A stretch of 64,000 nucleotides of DNA, taken from Bursaphelenchus xylophilus (taxonomy: Eukaryota > Nematoda > Chromadorea > Rhabditida > Aphelenchoididae). Positions 1 through 10,800 of this stretch are shown piece by piece; position 1 is the stretch's first letter; each line of letters starts with the position of its first letter. The position numbers and the translations under genes are program-made. A model generated the notes under the pieces. It searched no databases. It was not told the origin of the DNA and saw only the letters and a program-made list of their open reading frames with translations. The stretch lies in assembly GCA_904066235.2 (NCBI GenBank), contig CAJFCV020000005.1:11961501-12025500 (forward strand), written 5' to 3'.

Positions 1-1859
1 ACGTTCGAGATTGCTCCATTCACCTTCTTCTGAAGCAGACTTAAATCCTGGCTGGGTTTGAAGAAAGTCACCTCATTCTTGACAAAGTCCAGGCAATATC
101 CATTGTTGATCCAGAAGGGAGTGCCCAGAACGAAGACATTCTCCGTGTTGGAGCGGAGTTTCAGCCGGTATCTTTGATTCACCGGTTCAGTGAAAGCGGA
201 GGGCCTTGAAAAGTCTTTTGGTTTACGTTTACTGCAACCTACTTGACTTCAAACACTATTTCCTTGACACTGACCAAGATGTTTGAAAGCTTCGATAAGT
301 CTTCAACGTAATACTCGCCGTTCTCTTTAACAGCTCCAAATTCTTTAATGATGCCGCTGAATTCGTTAACTGGTAAGCTAAGTGCATCTAAAGTTGTAGA
401 CAACACCGCGGATCGAACCGAACTTTGAGTGTTTTGAAGCGAGACTTTGACTGAAGAGATCTTCCACAAATTGCTGTTGGTTTCGGCGGGAATGGCGATG
501 ATTTTGCTGCTCTCATATCGGCTGGAAGGATAGCCAAGGTCGGTGCTGACGATGTGGGCACTGAAACACAGAGAGATGCAGTATAAGGAACATTACAATG
601 TAATATTCCAGTTAATTTGACGAGAAACAAACCAAACCCTATTTGATCACCATAAATGGAACTATCATCAGCCTGCCGGGAAAATAATGAGCACTCAGTC
701 GTATCGGAAATCGCGACAAATCAAATTGTTTCCTACTTCAGCGGTGCGATTAGCGCAGCGGCCGAATGCTCATTATTTTGCCGACAGACTGATCGGTGGG
801 CCAAATAAGAGGGCTTCCGGGTAACTCAATTTTTTCGGCCATGATGCTCAGCCGCGCGTTTCGGCCGCATCGACTTTTACGTCTCGCAACTTGCAGCACT
901 CAAGACAGGATAGTCGCGGCAAAAAGCCCTTGGAATTTTTCGCGTCCCCCAAATCTCGTCGCACCCCCGAAATGTTGATTTGTCGCGGGAATCGCGCGCG
1001 ACAATAAGGCAAAAACATGAAAATTGCACTGTGCAAAAGTACTTTTCGGGTTCATGCACAGTGCCGGGTCACAGAAAATTCCAAGGACATTTTGCCGCGA
1101 CTAGTAAGACGCCTCCTGAACGCGTAGTTTTTGCTTTTTATGTGCCTTGTGCAGTGCAAAAGAAAAAAATTGCCATGGCCGAAAAGCGTGGCGGAAAAAA
1201 TTTGAACCCCTCTTAAGTCTTGACATGTCTTGCTGCAACTTTTCAAATGGTGAGACAGAGTGCTCATTACTTTCCCGACAGACTGTAAATTTGAATAGCA
1301 AATATTCCCTGTATTCTTCTCTAACTTACTCCTCACTTTCCACGATGCTTCCACATAGCGTGTGCTCCAGAACCAAATCAAAAAGCCCTTGTTTCAAGGT
1401 AGTTTGACCCTTCGTACTTCTGTCCAATCCAACCCTCCCCACACTCCATTGGCCATCATTGCTTTTTGCTGGGTTAACCTGCCCTTCAACGGTGTCCACA
1501 ACGCCGAATCGGAATCTCACATTGGCCACGGGAGAGAAGAGTGCATCCTCAACCAATATCCCCTTTACGCTTGAGTTGGCATCGTTGTATAATTCGATGT
1601 AGTCAACGGAATATTGACGAGTCAATTTCTCAAGCGTTGAAGATTTATCCGGGTTGAAAGTGTTGTGTTTCCCGGCGGGCCTCAGAAATTGCCGAGAATT
1701 GAGGACAAAGTCGTTGGAAGAGGTTGTATCGACGATAAAGTTCCTTACATCGTTGAGATTGTCTTCAAGCCGAAGCCCAAGTTTGAAGCTCAAGTTGTCA
1801 GCGAAGCTGACAGAAAGTAGTCCAAGGAAAAGCAGTTTTTTGAATAGCTTAACGGCCAT
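1..1859 (-). CDS. Aspartic protease-like protein (family A1), both catalytic motifs degenerate; 3' end outside the window
   Basis: Model complement(join(<1..204, 243..560, 1330..1859)). All phases agree, although the intron at 205-242 is only 38 nt. The ATG at 1859 opens a signal peptide (residues 1-20, cleavage after SFA). Pepsin-fold landmarks follow in order: FIVDTTSSND (41-50) where pepsin has the first D-T-G-S-S-N; NTFNPDKSSTL; an S-V-G-R-V-G-L block where D-G-I-L-G-L-G is usual; a lobe-linker segment DLGYPSSRYES; AVLSTTLDALSLP (228-240) where the second DTG is expected; and VLGTPFW with LDFVKNEVTFF near the C-terminus. The first Asp survives (D44) but its Gly is Thr. At the second site Asp is Ser (S231). 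Catalysis needs both Asp residues, so I infer a non-proteolytic secreted binding or decoy protein. The N-lobe begins almost directly after the signal peptide, so the usual inhibitory propeptide is absent. Intron 561-1329 holds MITE copies. The fold is fairly sure; the role is unknown. Confidence 0.72.
668..793. mobile_element. Palindromic MITE, type A
   Basis: Left end TCAGCCTGCCGGGAAAATAA and right end TTATTTTGCCGACAGACTGA are imperfect inverted copies. The inner module is the GAGCAC/ATGCTC type. It lies in the large intron of the aspartic-protease-like gene. Confidence 0.85.
1018..1170. repeat. GCACTGTGC-motif repeat
   Basis: The palindromic 9-mers GCACTGTGC and GCACAGTGC recur here, spaced by tens of bases, in the same intron. 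The same motif clusters appear at more than a dozen places in the window. Confidence 0.7.
1245..1288. mobile_element. MITE right end only (type A)
   Basis: AGTGCTCATTACTTTCCCGACAGACTG is a type A right end with no matching left end. It sits about 40 bp from the donor of exon 1 of the protease-like gene. Confidence 0.7.
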
Positions 1860-2225
1860 TTCTAGCTTTATAAAACACTAAAGTTGCGCGTTGAATACAA
1901 AGTTTTAACAAGTCAACTTCACTTTTATTCTAGCTTTGTCCATTTATATTTACGTATCGCTGAAATTGCTATGTTTCTTATCAGCTAAACAATTAAACTC
2001 TGCTGCTGATAAATGGCTGAAATTTCTTTATTATTCGGGGTATTTTCCCATTCTCCAAGCCTGAGGTAATATGATGTTCAATGATGGAGAAGGGCGCATT
2101 TTTATCTTTCCGAGACAAGAATTCAGGAAGGTACAAACCACAGGAAATACATATTACATATAAGGCGCGCACAACAGGAAATAAGAAATGGATACCTTGC
2201 AAAGCAGAAGAGATTGTGATAACCA

Positions 2226-2345
2226 GAGATTGCCAAGGCTCCGGAGCCGACTATTGGCTCCGGTTTTGAGCGGCTCCAGCTCCGACCCGGGAGCCAGAGC
2301 CGGAACCGGGAACTTTGGGCCGGTTTCCAAGCCCAAAGTAAGAGC
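2226..2345. repeat. GC-rich GGCTCCGG-word repeat
   Basis: About 120 bp of short inverted words (GGCTCCGG, GAGCCGG, CCGGGAG) in otherwise AT-rich DNA. It gives open frames on both strands that look repeat-derived rather than coding. Confidence 0.55.
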
Positions 2346-2639
2346 CAGGCTTCGCAGCGATCAGAAAAGTAAAAATTTCGTGACCTTGTTAAACCAATTG
2401 CCTGAAAAGTACTGGGAAGGATGTGTTGCAAACAATTTGGCTGCAAAAACGTTGGTTTTCTGATCTCTGTCACCAATCATTTTTTTTTGGAAAGTGAGTT
2501 GAAGGTTTGATTACGGTAACCAAATTGGCAAGATGTCATCATGTTACGGGGTTTGGGGTGACGAAAAGTTCTCTCTCCGATCAATCTAGGGCCTTGGATT
2601 CTGAGGAACTAGGAGAATGAAAATATGTTGGACAAAGCG

Positions 2640-2674
2640 CCACAAATTCACATTATTTTTCCGGTAGACTGATA
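2640..2674. mobile_element. MITE right end only
   Basis: TTCACATTATTTTTCCGGTAG followed by ACTGATA matches the right end of the MITE family. No left partner was found nearby. Confidence 0.6.
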
Positions 2675-2747
2675 CTGCCCGCCCTGAAAAGTTCGGACAA
2701 TTTCCGACAGCTTGCTGTACATAATATAATAGTACATACATATGTAT

Positions 2748-4653
2748 TTATTTTTCTGGCAGTTCAAACCCAAATTTGATATAATCAACATGATATAACT
2801 GTAAGAACATTCGCATCAAATACTCATCACTCTTGATCCTTTCTCTAATAAACTGTTTTGCCTGCCTCCTGTATTCATTGTCTTCCTCCTGTCTCGAGTC
2901 GAAATGCACCTGAATTACATCGACATCGTCTTGATTCACCCCGTTTTTCTGCGAGATCTCCTTGATTTTCTGCAAAACGGCTGGTATGCTTCGATTATCA
3001 TCGTATGTGATGACTCGATACTCGTTGAAATGTCGGTTAAAGTCGCAGAACCACGCCTGTGGAGAGAAGAATGTTTCGTGGAGATCAGATTTGGCGTCAA
3101 AGTTCAAAAGCTCTTTTGTTTTCTCTTCCAAAAAGCAGGTAATGTTTGAAGAGCAGCTGCTGCATGATGCTGTTTCGGTTGACGAGCAGGAAATTCTAAA
3201 TCGTTCTTATAACATTGCACCTTGAGAAGATAGTGTAAAGACACTAATATATCAGTCTGTCGGGAAAATAATGAGTAAGTACTCAGGCGCATCAAAAATG
3301 ACATTGCCGCAGAGAAAATGATTGTGTCTGGGCAAAATCAAATTGCTTTCACTTCAGCGACACGATCGGTGTAGCGACATTGTGCTCTTTATTTTCCCGA
3401 CATACTGATTGCGAGGGTTCTTCAGAAGAATCAGGGGACTGATTTTTGACGTTTGTGCTGTGAGAAAAAGTCAGGGAGCGAGCGAAGTACAAAAAAGGGC
3501 TATTGCACAGTGCAAAGCAAAATTTTGTTCTCGCACAGTGCGCGTTGCCCATTTCAGTCCGGCAATTTTCCGGATAAACTATAATATGTATTATCAACAT
3601 GTCGGGAAAATAATGAGGACAACGTTGCTGCGCCAGTCGTGTCGCTGAAGTGAAAAGCAATAAAAAAAATGAAAATATATAGTATACTGCTTCGATAGCG
3701 GTCTGCCGGGAAAATAATATCGATTTTCTGTTCCTTGGAATCACTTGTCATCGCTTTTTCGACTGCTTTCCGCGGCTGAAAATTAGGTGCGTGACCCGAG
3801 AAAAGATCTCTCTTTCTGCGAAAAATCCGCATTATTTTCCCGACGGACGGATTTATCAGTTTTTCAGGGAAATTATGAGCACTCTGTTGCAGCAATAATC
3901 GTGTCACCGCCGAGAAAATTAATTGTATTGCCAGCAACAAAATCAGCTTGCTTTTCCCTTACAGACGCCCAAAATCGAACCCACATCTTCTGGCGCAAAA
4001 CTGACCACTCGGCCATCACTGCAGATGAAATGAGCGGTTTCTTTTGAGGAGGCTATTCTCTCATTTCGGCTAAACTCTTCGGTCGATTTTCTCGGCCGAA
4101 AAGCCCCGAAAACACTTTTGGAAATCAGTTTCATGATCGCATATGCTTTACGTTTGAAACCTACTAGGTCCCGTTTCAAAGTCCGTCTGCGAAAAATGTG
4201 ACTTCCCTTATTAGGAAACGCAATTGACGCGACGAATTGCCTTCATTATTTAACCGACAGACTCTTATAAACCTTACCCTGACCCGGTTGTCGATCGCTC
4301 TTCTGTCCGATAAGCATGTAACATTTCCGCTGTCACAGATATCTTCCAGCGACAGCTTAGAAGTCTCTTCTTCATTATATGTTAGCTAAAACAAAAGCTT
4401 TGATCAAGTCGTGTCGACATACCATATTGCTGTTTACAATCTCGTTGTAATCCGCCTCTGTAATGCGTCTCCTCTCGTGCAAAACAGCGGTAGGTAAAAC
4501 CGGAAAATCAGATTGTTGAGCAAGAGGGCTTGAGTTGATACAGTTGTTCCCATGACTTTTCCCGATTAACCATATCAAAAATAATGCCGAGATCAAGATT
4601 AGTAAAATGACAGAGACGGTGACATTCTGGTCGAGGTTCGAGAACCGCGGTTT
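2748..4653 (-). CDS. Hypothetical single-pass membrane protein, three recognisable exons, 5' end not found
   Basis: Exons read at 4423-4653 (after TTCTTTCAG, ending before GTATGTC), 4278-4385 (after TTTTAG) and a terminal exon ending at the TAA at 2748. The first two join in phase 0. The first carries a membrane span, VTVSVILLILISALFLIWLIG, then a polar stretch that starts with N-glycosylation-like sites. The second is acidic with a DICDSGNVTC motif. The terminal exon is open from about 3206 and encodes a Ser/Cys-rich start (SCSS, CSSNITC), then about 125 residues containing WFCDFNRHF and YHVDYIKFGF. The link from the second to the terminal exon is uncertain. It stays in phase only if the second exon uses a GTTTAT donor at 4271-4272 (exon 4273-4385). 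An unseen exon may lie between 3210 and 4270. I do not recognise the family. A type II membrane protein with an outer domain is plausible. Confidence 0.45.
3250..3410. mobile_element. Palindromic MITE, type A, complete
   Basis: TATCAGTCTGTCGGG at the left and CCCGACATACTGAT at the right enclose a type A interior (TGAG... and ...GTGCTC). It lies in the last intron of the membrane-protein gene. Confidence 0.88.
3445..3575. repeat. GCACTGTGC-family palindromic element
   Basis: The segment runs from TTTTTGACGTTTGTGCTGTG through GCACAGTGC words to CATTTCAGTCCGGC. It matches the layout of the copies at 11255 and 37775. Confidence 0.65.
3595..3960. mobile_element. Cluster of broken MITE ends
   Basis: Left ends at about 3601 and 3700, a right end at about 3833, and a further left half from 3858. 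None pairs into a clean element. This looks like repeated insertion with internal deletion or recombination. Confidence 0.6.
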
Positions 4654-4672
4654 CTGAAAGAATTCTCTTGTT

Positions 4673-4820
4673 ATCAGTCTGTCGAGAAAATAATAAGCAC
4701 TCTGCCGCATTGAAAATCGCATCACCTCCTAGAAAATGAATTGTGTCGCTGAAAAATCAAATTTTTACTAGAGCAATGCGATTGGTGCAGCGACATTGCG
4801 ATCATTGTTTTCCCGACGAT
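4673..4820. mobile_element. Palindromic MITE, type A, 3' end eroded
   Basis: TATCAGTCTGTCGAGAAAATAA opens a type A copy ending at TTTTCCCGACGATA. Its left end lies 20 bp upstream of the acceptor of the exon at 4423-4653. Confidence 0.8.
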
Positions 4821-4846
4821 AGCATTTTTTGGCCATTTCTTGGGGA

Positions 4847-5070
4847 CGCACATCAAACTGAGGAGCCCGGTGACAGTAATAGACTCTTCGCTATTACACT
4901 TCGTCTTGACTTCGCAGAGAAAGAGAGAAAAAGACACACAAAAGCGTACTCTCTCGCCCCAAAAATTCCCCATTTCTTCCTCGACAGAACGTTTTTTCGC
5001 GTCTTTTTTTGGCAAATTGCCAATCCATTCACCAGACTGGTTTAGCTTATCTCGGTTTGACGTGGGACGT
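4847..5070. mobile_element. MITE-like repeat with GTCAAACTGAG ends
   Basis: Starts at ACATCAAACTGAG and ends at CTCGGTTTGACGT. A second copy, inverted relative to this one, is at 46692-46925, sharing the interior with its CTCTCTCGCCCCAAAAATTC core. Confidence 0.65.
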
Positions 5071-5170
5071 TGCCGTCTACGGTAGAAATAGGTTTGAGAT
5101 GTTTCATTCCAAAATTGCCATCTTCCCAAAATAATGACGACAATTGTGCCAAGACTTGCCGTTTTTAATT

Positions 5171-5722
5171 TTAGCATTCTAGCTGAACTTTTAGCTGACT
5201 TATAAGCCCAGCTGTGAAACAATACGGATTTTTTGTGTTTTTGGAGTAAAATCTAGGCGGGTTTAGGTATACTGTAACATTTGAGGACGATTTTTATACT
5301 CTTACAAAGCTAATTGTGTACTCCATAAGCCCTGTAAGTTTCATCAACTTACGGCCACCGGCTCAAAAGTCATGGCTCCAACTTTGAGACCTACTCTAGG
5401 TTTTGGATCAACAAGAGCGGTTTCTCTCGGACTCTCTCGCTAATTCGAGGTCTTTTCGCGTCTCTGACCAAAACCGTACGGAAAAAAACGCACGTTCTGT
5501 TAGTCGGACAGCCCCCTGGGGGGTTATTGTACAGAGGTTCCACAAAATGACATACAAAAAAATCAATTTCCTCTTACCATTGTGCCAATCTCTTCCCTGT
5601 CCTCTTCCAATAACATTGGTCAAAGTGCTGGGCAGTAAAATTCCGAACCACATTACCTTCCACGGACCATTGCCCACTAAACGATATTTGAATAAATAAT
5701 CGAAATCGCCGAAACTCGATGC
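5171..5722 (-). CDS. Doubtful gene fragment, last two exons
   Basis: A candidate exon at 5578-5722 is open and ends ...GRDWHN before a good donor (GTAAGAGG). It includes GDFDYLFKYRLVGNGPW and a hydrophobic WFGILLPSTLTNVIG. A possible last exon at 5171-5211, after GTTTCACAG, is phase-compatible and ends with TAA after LKVQLEC. No start was found. The GDFDYLF...VGNGPWK...TLTNV pattern faintly recalls the N-terminus of SLC22-type transporters, but this is only a resemblance and no other transporter exon is visible. It may be a relic. Confidence 0.22.
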
Positions 5723-5739
5723 ACTTTGATGCTCTTGTA

Positions 5740-6388
5740 AAAAAGAGAAGAGTTTATAAAAAAGAAGAATTCACTGTGACAGGTTTTCACAAATTCATGA
5801 AACTTTTTTCCCTCCCTTTTTATTATGTAAAGACTTGACATGTTTTATATAAAGATAGATAGGAAAGATGACAAAAAAATGAAAAAAAATGCCGCGAAAC
5901 ATCTGGGAGACGTTTGCGTGATCAAAACTGATTCGGTTAGGTAATAAAAGAGAGAATAAGTAGGCTTTTCACATGGTTTATGGGAGTAGTAAAGTGCAAT
6001 GGTAAGAAATAGAGGGCAATATAGGAAAGAACGGATGTTATAAAAAAATTGTTTTTGCTGAAAAAATCACCGTTCTGCTTGGAACGGCTAACGGCGAGTG
6101 TTTGACGTGGTGTAAACAGAATTCAATGAAGCGTAGCTTAAATTTATATTACTATTTATCAAGGAATATGCGAGAATATTAGCTCGCGTTTTGCATAAAT
6201 TTTTTTGGTCCGGAGTTATCAAAAAAATTTTTTGCGATCTTTTGGTTAATAAGCTCTAGTGTAACATTTATCGCACAAAATTACAAGTGGTCCCTGTGAA
6301 AACAAGCGTGTTATGAGCAAAAACAGTTTCCGAAAAAAACTATTGCCAGTCCGACTCTCTTCATTTTGCGTGCTCTCTTGAAAGAAGA
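5740..6388. other. No gene seen; family S remnant at its right end
   Basis: AT-rich DNA. From about 6155 it resembles the interior of family S (GCGAGAATATTAGCTCGCG, then a TGCTCTC box), which a type B MITE interrupts at 6389. Confidence 0.45.
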
Positions 6389-6546
6389 TATGAGTCTGTC
6401 GGAAAAATAACGGCGGATCGTCGCAGCAAAATGTCTTGCCTCGATGTTATCGCGCACCGAATTCACAGCCGCGGCTTGCAGTCACAAAGCGATGAAGGGC
6501 GATTCCAAGGCGTGACGAACCGCCGTTATTTTCCCGACAGACTTAT
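6389..6546. mobile_element. Palindromic MITE, type B, inserted into a family S remnant
   Basis: Shared ends (AGTCTGTCGGAAAAATAA and TTATTTTCCCGACAGACT) with the type B module: CGGCGGATCGTCGC at the left, GAACCGCCG at the right. Family S-like sequence (GAAGCGCGAGCTAAAACTCT) continues just after it, so this copy is younger than its host. Confidence 0.85.
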
Positions 6547-6879
6547 GGTCGCATATCAAGGCTGTTGCTGGGAAGCGCGAGCTAAAACTCTCTAGAATTG
6601 ATGTGTGCGTAGCTTAGAATGTTCGTGAAGCCGGGCCTCGAGAGTTCCCCTAGTCGCGCCATAAAGTCCATAGAATTTGCACACAGCTTTTCTTCGCCCG
6701 AGCCGCTGCGACTTTCCGTTTTTACACTAGCGACATTTGATGGCGCTAGTGTCTTCTGGCCTTCACGATTTTTTCGCGTCTTCTCCCCAAAGACCGTGGA
6801 ATTAAATATAATAATTGGTCGGTCCAAACATTTCTCTTGTTGGACTGCTTGCTACGTAAGACAGAACGCGTCCGTAATA

Positions 6880-7227
6880 GTATATACAGCAAAAGTGAAC
6901 CGCCTGAAAATCCATTTCATGTCGGGAAGGTCGTAAAATAAAATCCGCTCACATAATAAAGGGTCGTATGTGCTGCTATGGAGATGTCGTTTAGCCTATC
7001 GTTTGATGGGTAAAGTGGCGCCTCCGAGGCTGTTCTGGACAAAGAAGACGCTACGCATCGAAATTAGGGCCTTGATTGGAATGCATCAGATGCGATGACC
7101 GATTTTTGATACTTCTAATCAAAACCGGTCCGCATTTGAGACACCTCGAAAAGCCAATCATGGCCAAAACAAGTCTCTTTTGCATGCCCCTGTAAAAGCG
7201 TTTGCTGGCTTCTTGCCACGGCTTGTA
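6880..7227. other. No gene seen
   Basis: Between repeats I find no conserved protein motif, no paired splice sites around an open frame, and no RNA gene. Confidence 0.4.
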
Positions 7228-7465
7228 CAGTGAAGGATAAGATCCAGTGGCAAAAAACGTACCATTTTGCATCCGGGAAGCAGCAAAACTGTGGCAAAAT
7301 ACTTCCCCTCAAACTTTGTTTTGTAGCCTTTCCCTCACAAAAAGAGCGGGCGGGCTTTTGAAGACGGAGTTTTTTCACTTGGAGAGGGAAGCATTGTGCC
7401 ACATTTTTGATACTTCCCGGATGCAAAATGGAACGTTTTTTGCCGCTGGATCAAGTCCCCCGGTG
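7228..7465. mobile_element. Family D MITE (Tc1/mariner-like ends), complete
   Basis: TA flanks an inverted-repeat element whose arms read GATCCAGTGGCAAAAAACGT and then CATTTTGCATCCGGGAAG. The right arm is the reverse. Four copies are in the window (7228, 22226, 43605, 49440). A TA target and CAGTG ends are typical of Tc1/mariner derivatives. Confidence 0.8.
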
Positions 7466-7589
7466 TATCCATTATTTTTTTATTTGTCCGGTAAAACATA
7501 TATGTGTTTTACCGATATATGTGTAAATGTGTTCCACGTTCCCCTTCCCTGTTGGCGGCGAAGCTAAACTGTAATTATTGTCGTCTCGA

Positions 7590-7694
7590 TATGAAGTGAA
7601 AAGCAATTTGTGTTTTCCGCGACACAATTCATTTTCCCCGTGGCGATACAATTTTTGATGCGACAAGGTGCTCATTATTTTTCCGACGGACTGG
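7590..7694. mobile_element. MITE, type A, right two thirds
   Basis: From GAAGTGAAAAGCAATTTG through the GCGATAC box to GTGCTCATTATTTTTCCGAC. The left terminus is missing. Confidence 0.7.
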
Positions 7695-7879
7695 TAAAGT
7701 TGCTCGATTATAATAAAATGTCATATATATTCTTTTGTTTATATAATACATTTAGGTCACATATATTGAAACATTCAAAACTTTCGGATTACAACGCCGA
7801 TAAATTATCAACAATAACATATATAATAGTCACCCGTTATAGCTTGTAGACACGCAAAACTGTATGTATTTTCTTTCTC

Positions 7880-10800
7880 CTAATTCACACTCTTGTAATC
7901 AACGTTCTTTAGACTAACTGTGAACTTTACGTAGTGGCGAAGCGCCAGCTCTCCGTAAAAAAGACCGCCATACATGGTTGTGTGCATATGGTCGACGTAA
8001 TGCAGGACGCCGTGTGGACTGACAAATTTGCACCTTCCCTGTTTCGAGGTTTCGCAGAAGATTTGGCTGTAGTCGACTCTAATGCATTTCGTGCAGCTTA
8101 TGTCGTCAATTCGCCTGTTGATGTCGGAAACGGTCGATCGCTGGGTCTAAAGATAACAGTTGAAGTCTTCATATGGAAGTTTGTTAAAAATATTGAACGA
8201 TCCTTGCCGCCGAAAGAGTACGCTAAACGCGGAGAGCGGTCCGAGAGAAAAGCAATTTTTGATCATAACTTTGCTAGTTTCGTACGGGGAAAAATGATTT
8301 TTGTGGAAACATTACCCTCTATGGTGGAAATAGGCATGAAACTTTTCGTGCCGAACTTCGGCAAAAAATATCAAATTTTAGCCGGTTTTTAAATCTAAAA
8401 CCTCGGCCTTTTCTGCAAAGCGCGAGCTAGGGGATTGCCCTCGTCAAAGACTTCTCTTTTCACAGGGGAAGTACCCCAAGTGCGACGCTCAGATTTTGAT
8501 GAAACTTGGCACAAATTTGGAACAATATTTTCTAAAATATATGCGAGAATCCTAGCCCGCGGTTTGCGGAAACAACCGAGATTTTTAGATTGAAAGTTGG
8601 CGAAAATTTGACACCTTTTGCCCGAATTTCGGCACGAAAAGGTTCATGCCTATTTCCCACCATAGAGGGTAATGTTTCAACAAAAAATCATTTTTTTCCG
8701 TATGAAACTAACAAAATTAAGATGAAAAAGTGTTTTTCTCTCTGACCGCTCTCCGCGTTTAGCGTACTCTCTCGGCGGCAAAGATCGTTCAATATCTCGG
8801 TGGCACTTGCAAAGCGCGACATAAATCTTTCGAGAATTGATGCTGAGTTCATGACCGATGTGTGTGCAAAATTAAAAGAAAATCTGAGCGTCGCACTTGG
8901 AGCACTTCCCTTGTCAGAAAAACACTTTTTGGTCATAATTTTATCTACAAAACCGCGGCAAAAACTTTCAAAAAGCGTTCAAAAGTCCACACGGAAAGTT
9001 CTCGCCAAATTTTCATCAAATTATAACCTTTGCATGAAGAGATACGTTTCAAATTTTAAACTTACCTCGGCGGAAGTGCTGATGTCCCTTTGCCCAAGTC
9101 CCACACGTTTCATATAGATTGGGAACTCGTTTGGAGCCCACACTTCCCCATATGGCATAATCACTGCCTCATTCGCAATATTGTCCAACGCGGTGTAGAA
9201 CTTTTGCATTCCCCGTTGCAACTCGTCCTGTTCCGTGTACTTGATGCCCTTGAACTCGCCGTAACTAAAATCACCCAAAAACTTAAGATCATAATTCAAG
9301 AAAAATCAAAAAATTACAGTAACCTACGAATGCTGCACAATGATGATATCGATTTTTCTCGGCCAATTTTCCAAAATATCAAGAATTTGATCCTCGAACT
9401 CGAAGCAGCGTTGAATACACATCTCCCCACAAAACACGGTCTCCTTTGCAAATTTGGCCATGTACGGAGAGCAATGGCCAGCTGCCATAACTGTGATGTT
9501 GCCCGCAATGTTGTGGAACATTGTTTTTACCCCGAATAAAAGATCTCTGGCCAAACTGTTGCCGAAAATGACAATTTCTTTGCTGCCGTTGCCCTGAAAG
9601 CTCGCTGAGTATGTTTTGTTTCTATAATATCTTGATGCATATATTATATTTACAGGCAATGCTCTTCAATCGTATTTCGGAAACGGATGACTTTCTAAAT
9701 TCGGTATTTTTATATTCGCAGAAAAAAAGCTCCAAATATGCTACGTTTCTTTGTTGTTTGATCAGCCTGGGCTTTTTGTTGCAGCAGTGCTGCCGATTTT
9801 TAGGATGTGTTTGCCCTATGCGGAATGTATGTAGAGTTTTGAAGGTTTTGAGGCCCTAAAAGTTTAAAATATACGAATTCTTGTTATTACATTTTTTTTT
9901 ATTCTGGCACCAATTTGACATTCCAATTTTTTCATACATTTAGTGCAAAATCCGCATAAAAATTGAATTTTTGCTCACATGGGGGTCATTTTTTTCTCGG
10001 GTGAGGTTGTGTGGCCGCTCTCTCAGAGCTCTGAAAATTCGAAATCCCCATGATTCCAAATTTCGACTATGCAAATTTCAAAAAGGGTTTAAAATCTTGG
10101 GAAATTTGGATTTTCAGAACTCTTGAAGAGCGATCAACCAACCTTCCTCCTGAATGAAAATGCCGACGAATGAGCGAAAATTCGATTTTCATGCAAATTT
10201 TGCACTAAATTTGTGAGAGAATGTCTACAAATTTTTAGTCTCAAGCCCAAAGCTTGCCAATTTTCAAAGTTTCCAAAGCGTGGCCCGGGACTGCTTGGGA
10301 GAGATGAAAAAGCCATTAGCCAATTTTCGGCAGGACTGAATATCAGTTGTCGGGAAAATAATGAGCGCAATGTCGATGCGTCGCTGAAGCGAAAAGTAAT
10401 TTGATTTCGCCGCGACACTATTAATTTTCTCGGCGGTGATGCAATTTTCAACGCGACAGAGTGCTCATTATTTTCCCTACAGACACTGATACAGCCTCCG
10501 TTGTTGCCGTTGCATTCTACTTACCTTTTCATGACACATCCACTGAGCGAATCCCAAGTCGAACTTCTTTTCCGTCTGCAGGTATTGCTTCATGTCCGTG
10601 CAGAATCCCCAATCATTTGTGCCGTAGTCGTACATCTGTTTGTTTAGTTCCATAGTTGCGAGCTCATCCAATGGCCATTCTTCTTCCCGATGCTGATACA
10701 ACGAGTGCACTAGGTCGTCCAACGTTTGATTTTCGTGCAAGATTTGCCGAGAACTTGAGGAGTTGTGGTATGCAACGATTGAGGCGGCATACAGGGAGAT

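Larger units (their letters stand above)
1860..2747. other. Intergenic stretch without a gene
   Basis: This separates two minus-strand genes and should contain the promoter of the protease-like gene. I recognise no specific promoter element. It holds a GC-rich segment at 2226-2345 built of alternating GGCTCCGG and CCGGAGCC words, and a solo MITE right end at 2640-2674. Confidence 0.5.

Noticed and set aside
4722..5222. Minus-strand open frame of 166 codons
   Set aside because: Most of it reads through the GTCAAACTGAG repeat and a MITE. Only the first dozen codons might belong to an exon.
7934..8392. Plus-strand open frame of 152 codons
   Set aside because: It is antisense to the last exon of the OAC-like gene and then runs into family S sequence. 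The minus strand carries the conserved SGNH motif.
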